From CBDFKK01 sp965248815 (GTDB lineage: Bacteria; Pseudomonadota; Alphaproteobacteria; SMXP01): a stretch of DNA of 64,000 nt. The stretch spans positions 682,001 through 746,000 of the forward strand of contig CBDFKK010000008.1 of NCBI GenBank assembly GCA_965248815.1, written 5' to 3'. Made by a program: the position numbers and the translations under genes. How positions within the stretch are numbered: position 1 is the first letter of the stretch; the number at the start of each line of letters is the position of its first letter. Below are positions 54,034-63,400 of the stretch, one piece after another. Below the pieces are notes generated by a model. The model had not been told where the DNA came from and made no database searches. It worked only from the letters and a program-made list of their open reading frames with translations.

Positions 54034-57000
54034 ATGCAGCGCCTCGAGCTCCCAAATCTCGAGACCCCTCAGCGTTCTCACCAATTGGTGCCTGCGGCTC
54101 ATCAATCGGATTCAAGCCGAATACCCCTGCCGCCCGATCCATCTTCACGATTCGGAATATATTTCTGGACCGGGATTGTCACGATTTTTTGGCTGGGCGG
54201 TGCGACGGGCTTTTTTATCGGTTTCTACGGCGGCGATGGCGAACAAGCGCTACGCACGAGTGAAATTGTAGGGCTTGTATTCTTGCTGCTATTGCCAGTC
54301 TTTTTGATTTGGTTCTTAGCGGTCGTCATTCACTACGCCATCGGGCTGAGACAATCGTCGAATTATCTCGGTGCGATCGCGAGTCGGCTGACTGAGCCCG
54401 AACAATCCGCAGCTCAAGAAGTCACCCAGCTCGGTCAGGCGGTCAGAGGCCAGTTGGATTCATTGAATACGGGCATCGAAGACGCGTTATCGAAAGTCGG
54501 AAAGCTTGAGGAGGACATTTATCAGTATTCCGACAATCTGTCTCAGACCGCGAAAAATGCGGAAAAGCGATTGGAAGACGCGCGGACGAAATTGCAAGCC
54601 GAGCGGGACGCCCTCGATGAACTGAGTCAGAGCTTTGAGAAAAAAGCGAACGAAGTCTCCCAGTCCATTGAAAGACAAACCACATCGCTTAAGGAAGTTT
54701 CGGAGAAAACATTCGAACGAATCGAAGGCGCCGATCATCAATTGCAAAATCGCATTGAAATGTTTTCGAGCGCCGCCGACCCCGCACTGAAAACGTCAGG
54801 CGAAACCGAAAAACAACTGGAAGAACAATATACGAAGCTTAACTCCATGTCCGAGGCGGCCCTATCCCGTGCCAGTGACATTGCAAATCGCTACGACCAG
54901 CAACGCGAAGCGATCGACGAAACGTCCGGCCGCCTGGCTCACGAAAATAGTAAGCTTGAATCGTCGCTAGAGACACAAAGGCTTGTACTTGGACAAATTG
55001 GCGACTTGGTCTCAAGCCAAGCACAACAAATTGAGCACAGTGTTGGGGAATCAGCCAAAGAGCTTGAGTCGAGCGTGATCTCTGCTGCCGCTCGTGCCGC
55101 GCGCATGGGCGAAGATTTCACCAAACAGGCGCAATCCGTCAAAGCAAGCGGCGAAGAAGTCACCGAAGCCATGACCCTTGCCGCACACGCAGCACAGGCG
55201 GCGGCAGAAGAGGCCCAAAACGCCATCGATGGGCGCGTCGCGTCCATTACGACCGCGATCGAAGCTGCGTTCACTACCGCTGAAGAAGTCGCGCAACGCT
55301 CACAGCAGGCGCTGGCTTCGCGCGTGACTGCAATTGCCGGCGATATTGAGGCAGCCGGCGAGACAATGGAGAGCGTCGTCCAGCGCACGGAACAGTCGCT
55401 CGCGCAACAAATCAATTCAATCGCCAAGAACATCGAGACAGCCAGCGAGACGGCCGCCGGTGTGGCGCACCAATCGCGCCAAGCGTTTGCCGAGCATGCG
55501 CAATCCATCACGCAGGATATCGAACACGCCAGCTCGAAAGCCGCCGACGTCGCTCAACGATCGCGGCAAACATTCGTGGAGCAAGTCGAGAGCATCAGCC
55601 AAGATATCGAAGCGGCAAGCCAACAAGCGGACGCACTCATCGCGCGTTCTCAAGGTTCATTGGCCGCAAGGCTAAACGAAGCCATGCAAAAAATTCGTTC
55701 GGCCGGATCATCAGCTGAGGAACTGGTCGAGCAATCCCAGAAAAACTTTGGCGAGCGCGCACAGGCTTTGTCTCAGGAGCTCGAACAGTCCGGCACACGG
55801 ATCGATGAATTGACAACCAAGGCACAGCAATCATTTGCGCAGCGCGCCAGTCTTCTAAATTCAGGCGTAAAGGAATCCGGCGAAGCGGCGGAACGCGCGA
55901 CGAGCGAAGCTCAAGCACGGCTGGAAAACCAGCTCAGCGCCATTCGTGGTCAGATTTCCCAAACCAGTGACATTGTCGATTCGGCGACGGAAAAACTTAC
56001 CGTGACCGTAGAAAAAATCCTGGAAGCATCTTCGGACGCCAGTGAACAATTGGAAAGCGCGGTCCTCGACCTTGAGGCGAGGCTGGCTGAGTTTCCAGAC
56101 CACGCAAAAGAAACAACATTCTCGATTCGAAAAGTGGTCGAGGACCAGATCAGTGTCTTCACGGAGATTACTGACGAGGCGGCGGAGAAAGCGCGCACGC
56201 TGGACGCCGCCCTTCAAGCCAAACTCAAATTCAACCGCGAGGCGCTACGCGGGTTATTGTCTTACCTCGATCTCGACAATATCGAGTCCGTGCCCATGCC
56301 CGTCGGCGAAATAGCCAAACCGGCGGCGGACGCCGAAATTGCGCCCCGACCGCAATACACGCGGGAATTGAGTGCGCCTCGCGAACCGCTACGCATTGAA
56401 GCATCGGAAAAAGAAGGTGCCGACGAAGATTGGCGCCAGCGCCCCGACCTGCAACCTTTTGCCGAGTTGAACGCGGAAGATGCCCAATCCGAACCGGCTG
56501 TGTCGCCTGCAACTGCCCCACCGCCGATTTCGCCAGCCCCGGGTATAGCCAAGCCGCGGGTTAATTTCCGACCACCTGAAACAGACGCGGCATCTCAAGA
56601 CGGCGCTGAAGGGCAAGATGACGACCAATCGCAGAGGCCTCAAGCGTCACAAAACGAGATTGATGACATAGCCGAAAGACTTACGGCCCGGCTTCAAAAG
56701 GCCAAAGGTGTTGAAACAAAGGACGAGACGACAGAGAAGGCTGCGTCTTCCGATACGGCTACACCCAAAAGCAACTTGGGAGACACTTCGCTTCCGCCGC
56801 GGCAATCTGGCATGCCGCATTTTCAGCAGACCATTGCAAACCAAATCAAGTATGGACAGGACGCAGCACAAACGGACGACACCTCAAACGAAGCAGATCC
56901 TGCAAGCAAGAAGCTTGACCCTGCGAAGGTTGACGCAGAACCTTTGTCTCCTGGAACCGGTCAGCCTTCCATGGCTAGCAAGCGCGGCTGGAAGTGGCGC

Positions 57001-57444
57001 GACATCTTAGCGGCGGCCGACAGTCCGTCGACCGGTCCCAGTGAATCGATTCAACTCAATGACTCGAAGGGCGAAGACATCCCGAGGACGTCTCTTCACA
57101 TGATCGAGACGCTCCAGGCTATGACAGTCGACCTTGATCGTGCGTTGGAAGAAGATCCGCCCGTAGAACTCGTCCGACGATATTTGAACGGCGAAAGAAA
57201 CTTGTTTGCACGACGCTTGGTTCAAAGCAAGCAGAGTGAAATGCAAGATCGCATTTTGTCAAAGTACGACGGCGATCAAGAATTCAAACACAATGCGGAC
57301 CGTTATCTTTCGCAATTCGAGGACCTGCTTAGTAGCGCGCGCGAAGAGGACCGAGAGAATATTTTGGCGGAAACTTATTTGAGTTCTGATACGGGGAAAG
57401 TGTATCTGCTGATCGCCAAGGCCCTCGGCCGCGTTGAACAGTAA
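54034..57444 (+). CDS. Large membrane-anchored coiled-coil protein with 29-residue repeats (TipN-like layout)
   Basis: A 1136-residue protein. Two N-terminal membrane helices (about 41-64 and 76-101) are followed by a long coiled coil from about 115 to 750. Its middle, residues 390-650, consists of nine repeats of exactly 29 residues (such as VAQRSQQALASRVTAIAGDI plus nine more). A low-complexity acidic/proline linker spans about 770-990. A helical C-terminal domain (about 1008-1136) holds IETLQAMTVDLDRALEEDPP and the ending VYLLIAKALGRVEQ. ATG 54034 has GAGG eight bases upstream; an earlier start (53947) is unsupported. The layout resembles the alphaproteobacterial polarity protein TipN, but I cannot show homology. 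Likely an inner-membrane scaffold with the coil in the cytoplasm. Confidence 0.8.
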   Translation: MQRLELPNLETPQRSHQLVPAAHQSDSSRIPLPPDPSSRFGIYFWTGIVTIFWLGGATGFFIGFYGGDGEQALRTSEIVGLVFLLLLPVFLIWFLAVVIHYAIGLRQSSNYLGAIASRLTEPEQSAAQEVTQLGQAVRGQLDSLNTGIEDALSKVGKLEEDIYQYSDNLSQTAKNAEKRLEDARTKLQAERDALDELSQSFEKKANEVSQSIERQTTSLKEVSEKTFERIEGADHQLQNRIEMFSSAADPALKTSGETEKQLEEQYTKLNSMSEAALSRASDIANRYDQQREAIDETSGRLAHENSKLESSLETQRLVLGQIGDLVSSQAQQIEHSVGESAKELESSVISAAARAARMGEDFTKQAQSVKASGEEVTEAMTLAAHAAQAAAEEAQNAIDGRVASITTAIEAAFTTAEEVAQRSQQALASRVTAIAGDIEAAGETMESVVQRTEQSLAQQINSIAKNIETASETAAGVAHQSRQAFAEHAQSITQDIEHASSKAADVAQRSRQTFVEQVESISQDIEAASQQADALIARSQGSLAARLNEAMQKIRSAGSSAEELVEQSQKNFGERAQALSQELEQSGTRIDELTTKAQQSFAQRASLLNSGVKESGEAAERATSEAQARLENQLSAIRGQISQTSDIVDSATEKLTVTVEKILEASSDASEQLESAVLDLEARLAEFPDHAKETTFSIRKVVEDQISVFTEITDEAAEKARTLDAALQAKLKFNREALRGLLSYLDLDNIESVPMPVGEIAKPAADAEIAPRPQYTRELSAPREPLRIEASEKEGADEDWRQRPDLQPFAELNAEDAQSEPAVSPATAPPPISPAPGIAKPRVNFRPPETDAASQDGAEGQDDDQSQRPQASQNEIDDIAERLTARLQKAKGVETKDETTEKAASSDTATPKSNLGDTSLPPRQSGMPHFQQTIANQIKYGQDAAQTDDTSNEADPASKKLDPAKVDAEPLSPGTGQPSMASKRGWKWRDILAAADSPSTGPSESIQLNDSKGEDIPRTSLHMIETLQAMTVDLDRALEEDPPVELVRRYLNGERNLFARRLVQSKQSEMQDRILSKYDGDQEFKHNADRYLSQFEDLLSSAREEDRENILAETYLSSDTGKVYLLIAKALGRVEQ
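55201..55983 (+). repeat. Nine in-frame 87-bp repeats (29 residues each)
   Basis: Units begin at 55201 (AAEEAQNA), 55288 (VAQRSQQA), 55375 (VVQRTEQS), 55462 (VAHQSRQA), 55549 (VAQRSRQT), 55636 (LIARSQGS), 55723 (LVEQSQKN), 55810 (LTTKAQQS) and 55897 (ATSEAQAR). The protein period is exact with no gaps, while the DNA has diverged, so the repeats are old and kept by selection on the protein. Confidence 0.9.
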
Positions 57445-57475
57445 GACGCAGTTGCTGCGCTTGGTTATGTTCCAT

Positions 57476-58120
57476 TTAGGATCCGGGCGAGCCGCCGGGG
57501 CCAGTCTCGAGCGTAGAAATCGTCCACGCGACTGCATTCCGCAAGACTTCGCCAGCCGCCTCGTTGAAGGCCAAAATGACCTCTTTAGTTTCTCTGCCCT
57601 CGGCCGCTTTGCTGGCTTCGATAATGCGTGACGCGATGATCTGAGCCTTTGACCGGTTGAGCAATGTCAGCTTCATCTTCACTACTACTGTGGGCCGCGC
57701 ACTACCGGCTTCGGCGTAAAAGGCCAACAAGTTGGTCTTCACTGCGTATTGCGCATTGATACCCGTTCCCGTGCGGCAGACGTGCTGGAGCGCGCCAGAA
57801 TTGTCCAGGGACTCAATCAAAAGAGATTGCATGAGCCGGGGTGCGCGGTCGCTCCAACGCGCGCCTTCATAATAACTAATCTCAACGGGCGACAATCGGA
57901 CTGCAATGCGATCCGTATCGATCGCGCGCGATGCATCAGGCTCTTCCACAAGTAGGCGCCACTCCGTAGCGCCCTGCTCTCCCGCACTATTTTGCGACGC
58001 CGTCAGATTGTAAATTTGGGGCGCGGGCCCCTGCCCGGGCAATTCAATCAAATTGCCACATGCCGAAACCGAACAGAGCATGCCAAGCGCAAAGCAAAGC
58101 CGGGTCCAATATTCCCCCAT
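57476..58120 (-). CDS. ABC-type transport auxiliary lipoprotein (PqiC-like)
   Basis: A 214-residue lipoprotein. The lipobox VSAC puts the lipidated Cys at residue 21. The mature part (PQIYNLTAS, then IAVRLSPVEISYYEGARWSDRAPRLMQSLLIESLDNSG) is the signature of the PqiC/YmbA family, which sits in the outer membrane and supports MCE-type lipid transporters. It starts 33 bases after the MCE gene, so it is the last gene of the operon. Confidence 0.9.
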   Translation of the reverse strand: MGEYWTRLCFALGMLCSVSACGNLIELPGQGPAPQIYNLTASQNSAGEQGATEWRLLVEEPDASRAIDTDRIAVRLSPVEISYYEGARWSDRAPRLMQSLLIESLDNSGALQHVCRTGTGINAQYAVKTNLLAFYAEAGSARPTVVVKMKLTLLNRSKAQIIASRIIEASKAAEGRETKEVILAFNEAAGEVLRNAVAWTISTLETGPGGSPGS

Positions 58121-58153
58121 ATGATTGCCCTCTTATTTTATCTTCAGGAGACT

Positions 58154-59098
58154 CTACTCAGGCGCATACCCGGCGGCCTGATTGCCCGACAGATAACGCG
58201 CAGGATCACTGTCAAATCGTTCGAGCACGCGGTCAAGGGTTCGAACCAATTGCCGTGCTTCTACGACAAAAACACCAAATTGTGCCAATCCCTCGTCCGA
58301 AAATGACCGCAAAGACGCGCTATTTGCATCCAAAATGCCGTTGGCGTTGTCTGCGAGGTCGCCCACCGATGTCGCTGCGCGGCGCGCCTCCGAAAATAAG
58401 GCGTCACCATCCCGCTCGAGCAACCTATTAAGCCCTGTGGTCAAGGACTTTATTTGAGCCGTGGATTCAGACAGGTCAGCGGAAAGCTTTTCCGTGTTCT
58501 CAATGAGGCTGGAAATTTCTTCACTGCGCGCGGCGATCGTGCCGGTTATCGTATCAACGCTCTCAAGTATGCTTGTTGCGCTTTGCTGGTTTTCGGGGCC
58601 CAAGATTTGCTGGACCATGAGAGCGGCGCGGCCAACGCTCGCGAGCACGTCAGGAGCGCCGGAGAAAATGGCTTCAAAAACCGATGGCTCGGCAAGAATT
58701 GAAGCCACCTCTTGACCCTCGGGCGCTTCCAATTTTTCGCTTTTCGGCCCGCCGCCGGAGAGCTGAATATATGAAACACCGGTTAAGCCCTGAAACTCCA
58801 AAGTGGCATTCGTGTCGACCGACACCGGCGTTGTCGCATCCACCCTGATTCGGGCAATGACCCGGCTCGGATCATTCGGATCGATAGTCAAGCGCGAGAC
58901 TTCTCCAACCTTGATGCCGCTGTAGCGCACGTCGCCCGCTTCGCTCAAACCTGTAACAGCAGATTCAAAAATAATGTCGTAGCTGGTGAACTCCTGATCG
59001 ATTTCCACACTGGCAAGCCAAAGCACAAATAGAAATCCACCGACGATCAACGAAATCGTCACCATACCGATAAGCACGAAGTGCGCACGAGTTTCCAT
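58154..59098 (-). CDS. mlaD: MlaD/MCE-domain lipid transport protein
   Basis: A 314-residue periplasmic protein anchored by one helix (7-29). The MCE domain spans about 40-120: SYDIIFESAVTGLSEAGDVRYSGIKVGEVSRL, then TLEFQGLTGVSYIQLSGG. A long helical tail follows (ESVDTITGTIAARSEEISSLIENTEKL). It forms the periplasmic ring or tube of an Mla- or Mce-type phospholipid transporter with MlaE (59690) and MlaF (59113). GGGAGCTTCAG precedes ATG 59098. Confidence 0.92.
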   Translation of the reverse strand: METRAHFVLIGMVTISLIVGGFLFVLWLASVEIDQEFTSYDIIFESAVTGLSEAGDVRYSGIKVGEVSRLTIDPNDPSRVIARIRVDATTPVSVDTNATLEFQGLTGVSYIQLSGGGPKSEKLEAPEGQEVASILAEPSVFEAIFSGAPDVLASVGRAALMVQQILGPENQQSATSILESVDTITGTIAARSEEISSLIENTEKLSADLSESTAQIKSLTTGLNRLLERDGDALFSEARRAATSVGDLADNANGILDANSASLRSFSDEGLAQFGVFVVEARQLVRTLDRVLERFDSDPARYLSGNQAAGYAPE

Positions 59099-59112
59099 CT
59101 GAAGCTCCCTGA

Positions 59113-59693
59113 CTAACGCTGCGGCTGGTCCATGAACCAGCCGACGTCAATTGATGGCCCGCGGTCGGCTCATCGAGAAAGACAATTTCAGGATCGAGCG
59201 ATAACGCCCGAGCCAGCCCCGCGCGCTTTTTCATACCGCCCGAAAGTTCATGAGGAAACTTCGGCCCTGCGTCCGGATCCAAACCGACCATGCTAATCTT
59301 GAGCGCGGACAGCTCGTCCATTAACTCTTGCGGCAATTTCAAATGCTCACGCATCGGCGCCTGGACATTTTGCGCCACCGTCAATGACGAAAATAATGCG
59401 CCGCCTTGAAACTGAACGCCCCAGCGGCTTTCGGTCTCAATTCGTTCGTCTTCTTTAAGGGCGACAACATCGTTTCCGAAGACATGGATCGTTCCGGCCG
59501 TGGGCCTGATAAGCCCGACGATTGCTTTCAAGAGAACCGATTTGCCCGTCCCGGACGCGCCAACGACTCCCAAGACTTCGCCCCGGCGCACATCCAGATC
59601 GAGCTCGTTGTGAATAACGTTTTCACCGAACTGGGTGCGCAGGCCCCGGACGGATATAACAACATCGTTCTTTGCCCGCTGGTCCACCCTCAA
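59113..59693 (-). pseudogene. mlaF: MlaF-type ABC ATPase, truncated by a deletion
   Basis: Residues 1-179 are a normal MlaF: Walker A GASGTGKS (45-52), FQGGALFSSLTVAQNV, signature ELSGGMKKR (149-157) and Walker B VFLDEPTAG. Directly after PTAG the family continues LDP and about 80 more residues including the H-loop. Here the frame instead runs into HQLTSAGSW and on into the MCE gene. In the next frame the same DNA gives IDVGWFMDQPQR and a TAG at 59113, 14 bases before the MCE start and behind its ribosome site, which looks like the original C-terminus. The simplest reading is a deletion of roughly 80 codons with a frame change. Without the H-loop the ATPase should not work. Confidence 0.8.
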
Positions 59694-60832
59694 AATTCCA
59701 CTTGAATGTAGAACATGGCGAAGAGCGCATCCAAGACGATGACCATGAAAATGGATTCAACGACAGACTCGGTTGTCTTTTGACCGACGGACTCGGCGCC
59801 ACCCTCGACACTCATTCCCTCATAGCAGCCGATGATCGCAATGACGAAGGCAAAGAATGGCGCCTTAATCATACCCGCCCAAAAATTATTGATCGGAATG
59901 ACCTCATTCATTCGTGTCCAGAACATCACCGGCGAGATGTCTAGCGTCCAGTAAGACACCAGCATGCCGCCGATTATGCCCATGATGTCCGCAACAAATG
60001 TCAGCAACGGCAACATAATGACAAACGCAAGCACGCGAGGCACGACGAGAACCTCGACGGGATCGAGACCCAAGGTGCGCATGGCGTCCACTTCTTCATT
60101 GACTTTCATGGAGCCGATTTCCGCCGTGAAGGCACTGCCTGATCGCCCGGCGACGATAATGGCTGTCAGCAGCACGCCCAATTCCCTCAAGACGGCAAAA
60201 CCGACAAGTTCAACCGTAAAGACTTCAGCGCCGAACGTGCGCAGGATCTTTGCGCCGAGAAATGCGACAACTGCGCCAACCAAAAACGTCAAGAGACTAA
60301 TGATCGGAATTGCATCTAGGCCGGCATTTTCCATGTGATGCACAAGGGACGTCCAACGCAGCCTGCGAAACGTGAAAATGGCTCGAAATAGCGTCGCGAC
60401 TACGATGCCGCACAGGCCCAAAATGGCGACCGCTTGAGCGCCCGCGTAGGCAACCATCTGGCCAAATCTGTCCAATACCATGACCAAACTACTAGCCTGA
60501 GCGGGTTCACGCTCGCATGGCTCATCATTGTGCGACACTTCTTCAAGAAGGATCTGATGGCGCGCGGCAACCGAGGCAAATCCGCTCGATCCCTTGACGC
60601 CCTTGCAGTCCTTCAGTGTGCGGTGGAGCAGAAATGCACCTGCCGTGTCCATCTGGCTGATGTTGGCCAAGTCGATGACCATCTCCACGCCCTCTAATTG
60701 GGACAGCTTCCTCAGCGCAGCATCCAGCTCACCCAAGTTTGAAATGACCCAGTCTCCCTTTGGTGACAGGCGATAGCCTTGGGTCGTCTGGGCAAGATCA
60801 AACGTGGCACGGGCAATGGCCTGGTTTTCCAT
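59690..60832 (-). CDS. mlaE: MlaE-type permease with N-terminal STAS domain
   Basis: A 380-residue inner-membrane permease. A STAS domain (about 10-105, VIDLANISQMDTAGAFLLHRTL) precedes six helices of the MlaE type: MVAYAGAQAVAILGLCG, GRSGSAFTAEIGSMKVNEEVDAM and the final VLDALFAMFYIQVEF. This STAS fusion is common in alphaproteobacteria and in PqiB/Mla-like systems. ATG 60832 is chosen because GAGGGGA is upstream. It overlaps the ATPase gene by four bases and is the first gene of the operon. Confidence 0.92.
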   Translation of the reverse strand: MENQAIARATFDLAQTTQGYRLSPKGDWVISNLGELDAALRKLSQLEGVEMVIDLANISQMDTAGAFLLHRTLKDCKGVKGSSGFASVAARHQILLEEVSHNDEPCEREPAQASSLVMVLDRFGQMVAYAGAQAVAILGLCGIVVATLFRAIFTFRRLRWTSLVHHMENAGLDAIPIISLLTFLVGAVVAFLGAKILRTFGAEVFTVELVGFAVLRELGVLLTAIIVAGRSGSAFTAEIGSMKVNEEVDAMRTLGLDPVEVLVVPRVLAFVIMLPLLTFVADIMGIIGGMLVSYWTLDISPVMFWTRMNEVIPINNFWAGMIKAPFFAFVIAIIGCYEGMSVEGGAESVGQKTTESVVESIFMVIVLDALFAMFYIQVEF

Positions 60833-61036
60833 GAGTATTCCCCTCATTCCCGCCGGACGCCGCCCTACCGTCCGGGGCCTCAAAAAAAATCGTCAAAATC
60901 TCCCTTGGCCGCGCGCGCGGCGCTAGATTTGCAGCACTGCGGAGATCTTTCGCGCGCTTGAGTCGCGGTTAACCATGATAACTGACTCACTCAGGCTGAC
61001 ATAACGTCGTATATTCCCGATGGGGCAAGCGACCAG

Positions 61037-63286
61037 GTGGGGAAGTTGGTTAAACGACACGAAAAAGTAGGTCTTCGGCGGCTCTACCAGATCCCAATTT
61101 GGCTTCTGGTGGGTTTGACGGTCCTGGCCGTTTTGGATGTCGGCGGCATTGCGACGCTTGCCCGCCTTAAGTCATTTGACATTTACCAACAGCTGCAACC
61201 TCGTCCCGTCGATCAGAGCCAGTCTGGCGATCGCATCCCCGTGGTTATGGTTGACATTGATTGGGAGACCAGAGCCCAGTATGGCCAATGGCCCTGGCCG
61301 CGAACGCGCCTCGCCGAACTCGTGATCCGGCTTCAGGATATGGGAGCAAAGCTCGTCCTCCTCGACATGATTTTTGAGGGGCAGGATCAAACTTCGCCGG
61401 AACAAATGCTGGAAACCTGGTGGGGTCGGCCCGGAATGGATGGTTTAGTTGAACAGCTGAGCCAATTGCCTGACCACGACGCCGTGCTAGCAGAAGCTTT
61501 TACTCGCGGCCCGGTTGTAACAAGCTTTGCGCTTACCGACAGCGCCAGCAACAAGACGCCTCATACAGCTTCTGACTTTGACTATGACGGTGCCATTGGA
61601 GCGCTGGGGATTGCAAAATATGAAGGAGCCGTTGCGAATTTTCCACCGCTGTCCCAAGCAAGCGCCGGTAACGGATTGTCAAATGTGACGACAAGCGCGG
61701 ACGGAGTGTCGCGCCACATCCCAATTTTGGGCCGCTTGGGCAATCACATTTACCCCGGCCAAATTTTAGAAGTGCTTCGCGTCGCCCAGGATCTACCGAA
61801 TTACGAAGCCAGCACAACTCCATTAGGAGGCCGAGACATTTTGCGCGCGGTGAAAGTTGGCGCGTATGATATTCCCGTCACCGAGGACGGTCGAATGAGG
61901 GTCTACGCGGCCGCGGGCGCCCCTGGTCCGCGGATAGCCGCACGACGCATTTTGAGCGACGAGATTGATGTGTCTGACGTCAGAGACGCAATCGTCGTTG
62001 TCGGCACAAGTGCCGACGACTTCATCAAACTGACCACATCGCCGCAGGGCCAAGTCGTACTCCCCATTGAGGTCAAAGCGGACGCCCTTCGCCAGATTCT
62101 CGATGGACATTTCCTAACGAGACCCGACTAGGCGCTTTGGGCTGAACTCGGCTACATGTTCGTCGTGGGTATCGGCGCTATCGCGCTCGCGCTTTGGGTC
62201 GGCGTCAAATGGTCCGTGATCGCGTCGTTCTCAGGCATGGCGGTGTTCACCTATGGCTCATGGGTCTTGTTTGGTGAAAAGGGTTGGCTCATGGATCCAA
62301 GCTTACCACTGGCAGGCATTGCGCTTGGGACCATATCCGCCTCGTTGATTGCGCTCTTTCGCGACGAAGCCGAGAAAAATTACGTCAGAAAGGCCTTCGG
62401 CGATTATCTCTCTCCGGCCGTCGTCAATGAACTATCCCAATCCAAGTCGCGCCTTAGTTCGGGCGGTGAAACCCGAGATGTTACGATTATGTTTTGCAAT
62501 GTTCGTGGACTGACGAGCATCGAAGATGCTTTTTTGGATAGTCCGAGCGAACTCGTGAGTCTCGTAAACGATTTTCTCAACAAGATGACAACACACATTC
62601 AAGACGGCCAAGGCACCGTCAATCGCCATGTCGGCGACAATATCATGGCGGTTTGGAACGCGCCCCTGGATGACAAAGATCACGCGAGGCACGCCTGCGA
62701 TTGCGCACTGCAAATGCTAGAGAGCCTCGACAAGCTCAATGACCGTCTTGAAAGCGCGGCGATCCGAAACAAAGTGCCGTTTCAACCCATTCATTTGCGA
62801 ATTGGAATCAACTCAGGCAAATGTATCGCCGGCATCATGGGTTCAAAGCTACGGGATGACTATTCGGTTTTGGGGGAACCTGTACGAACCACCGAACGAC
62901 TTCACACCTACAGCGAATATTACGGGCCTGCGATCATCATTGGCGAGCAGACCTACATGGCTATCCACCACTATTTTGCCATGCTCGAAATTGATTTAAT
63001 CGAAGTGCAAGGCCGACCCGATCCCTACCGTGTATTTGCCTTGATCGGTAATCCCGTCATGAAAGCCAATCCTCAATTTCGCGCACTCGAAGAAGCGCAC
63101 GAAGCAATTTTTCAGGCCTTGCGCGAACACGCCTGGGAGGATGCGCTCGATCTCGTCAGCGATACACGCGAATTAAACGGTGCCCTTCCGCGGCTCTATG
63201 ATCTTTATGAAAAGCGGCTCATTTACAATCAGCAAAAGCCGCCCCCGCCTGATTGGAACGGCGCCTACGAATCACCCATCGGCTAA
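61037..63286 (+). pseudogene. CHASE2-domain class III adenylate cyclase gene interrupted by TAG
   Basis: The frame from GTG 61037 to the stop at 63286 has one internal TAG (62129-62131, codon 365). The first part is a CHASE2 sensor after a membrane helix (IPVVMVDIDWETRAQYGQWPWPR...). After the TAG the same frame continues ALWAELGYMFVVGIGAIALAL, one or two helices and a class III cyclase domain. In relatives the TAG position is Trp (PDWA...), so TGG to TAG explains it. The cyclase is also altered: the first metal Asp is Asn488 (MFCNVRG), Asp534 (HVGDN) is kept, and the catalytic Asn is Arg617 (EPVRTTER). Either two separate proteins or nothing functional is made. Confidence 0.8.
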
Positions 63287-63400
63287 AGTGTGCGCCGGAT
63301 CTGCCGTGTTCCGGTTGCCCTTTGGGGCTTCAAGTTTCCATTCGAGCTGACACAATCTTTGTGCTAGGCAGTTCCCATTGCCCAATTGTGGATTTTCAAT

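Noticed and set aside
54939..55511. Serine/alanine/cysteine-rich minus-strand frame inside the coiled-coil gene
   Set aside because: It mirrors the 29-residue repeats and has no independent support.
62129..62131. TAG in the cyclase gene as pyrrolysine
   Set aside because: The position fits Trp, pyrrolysine genes are not expected in this lineage, and no such genes are near.
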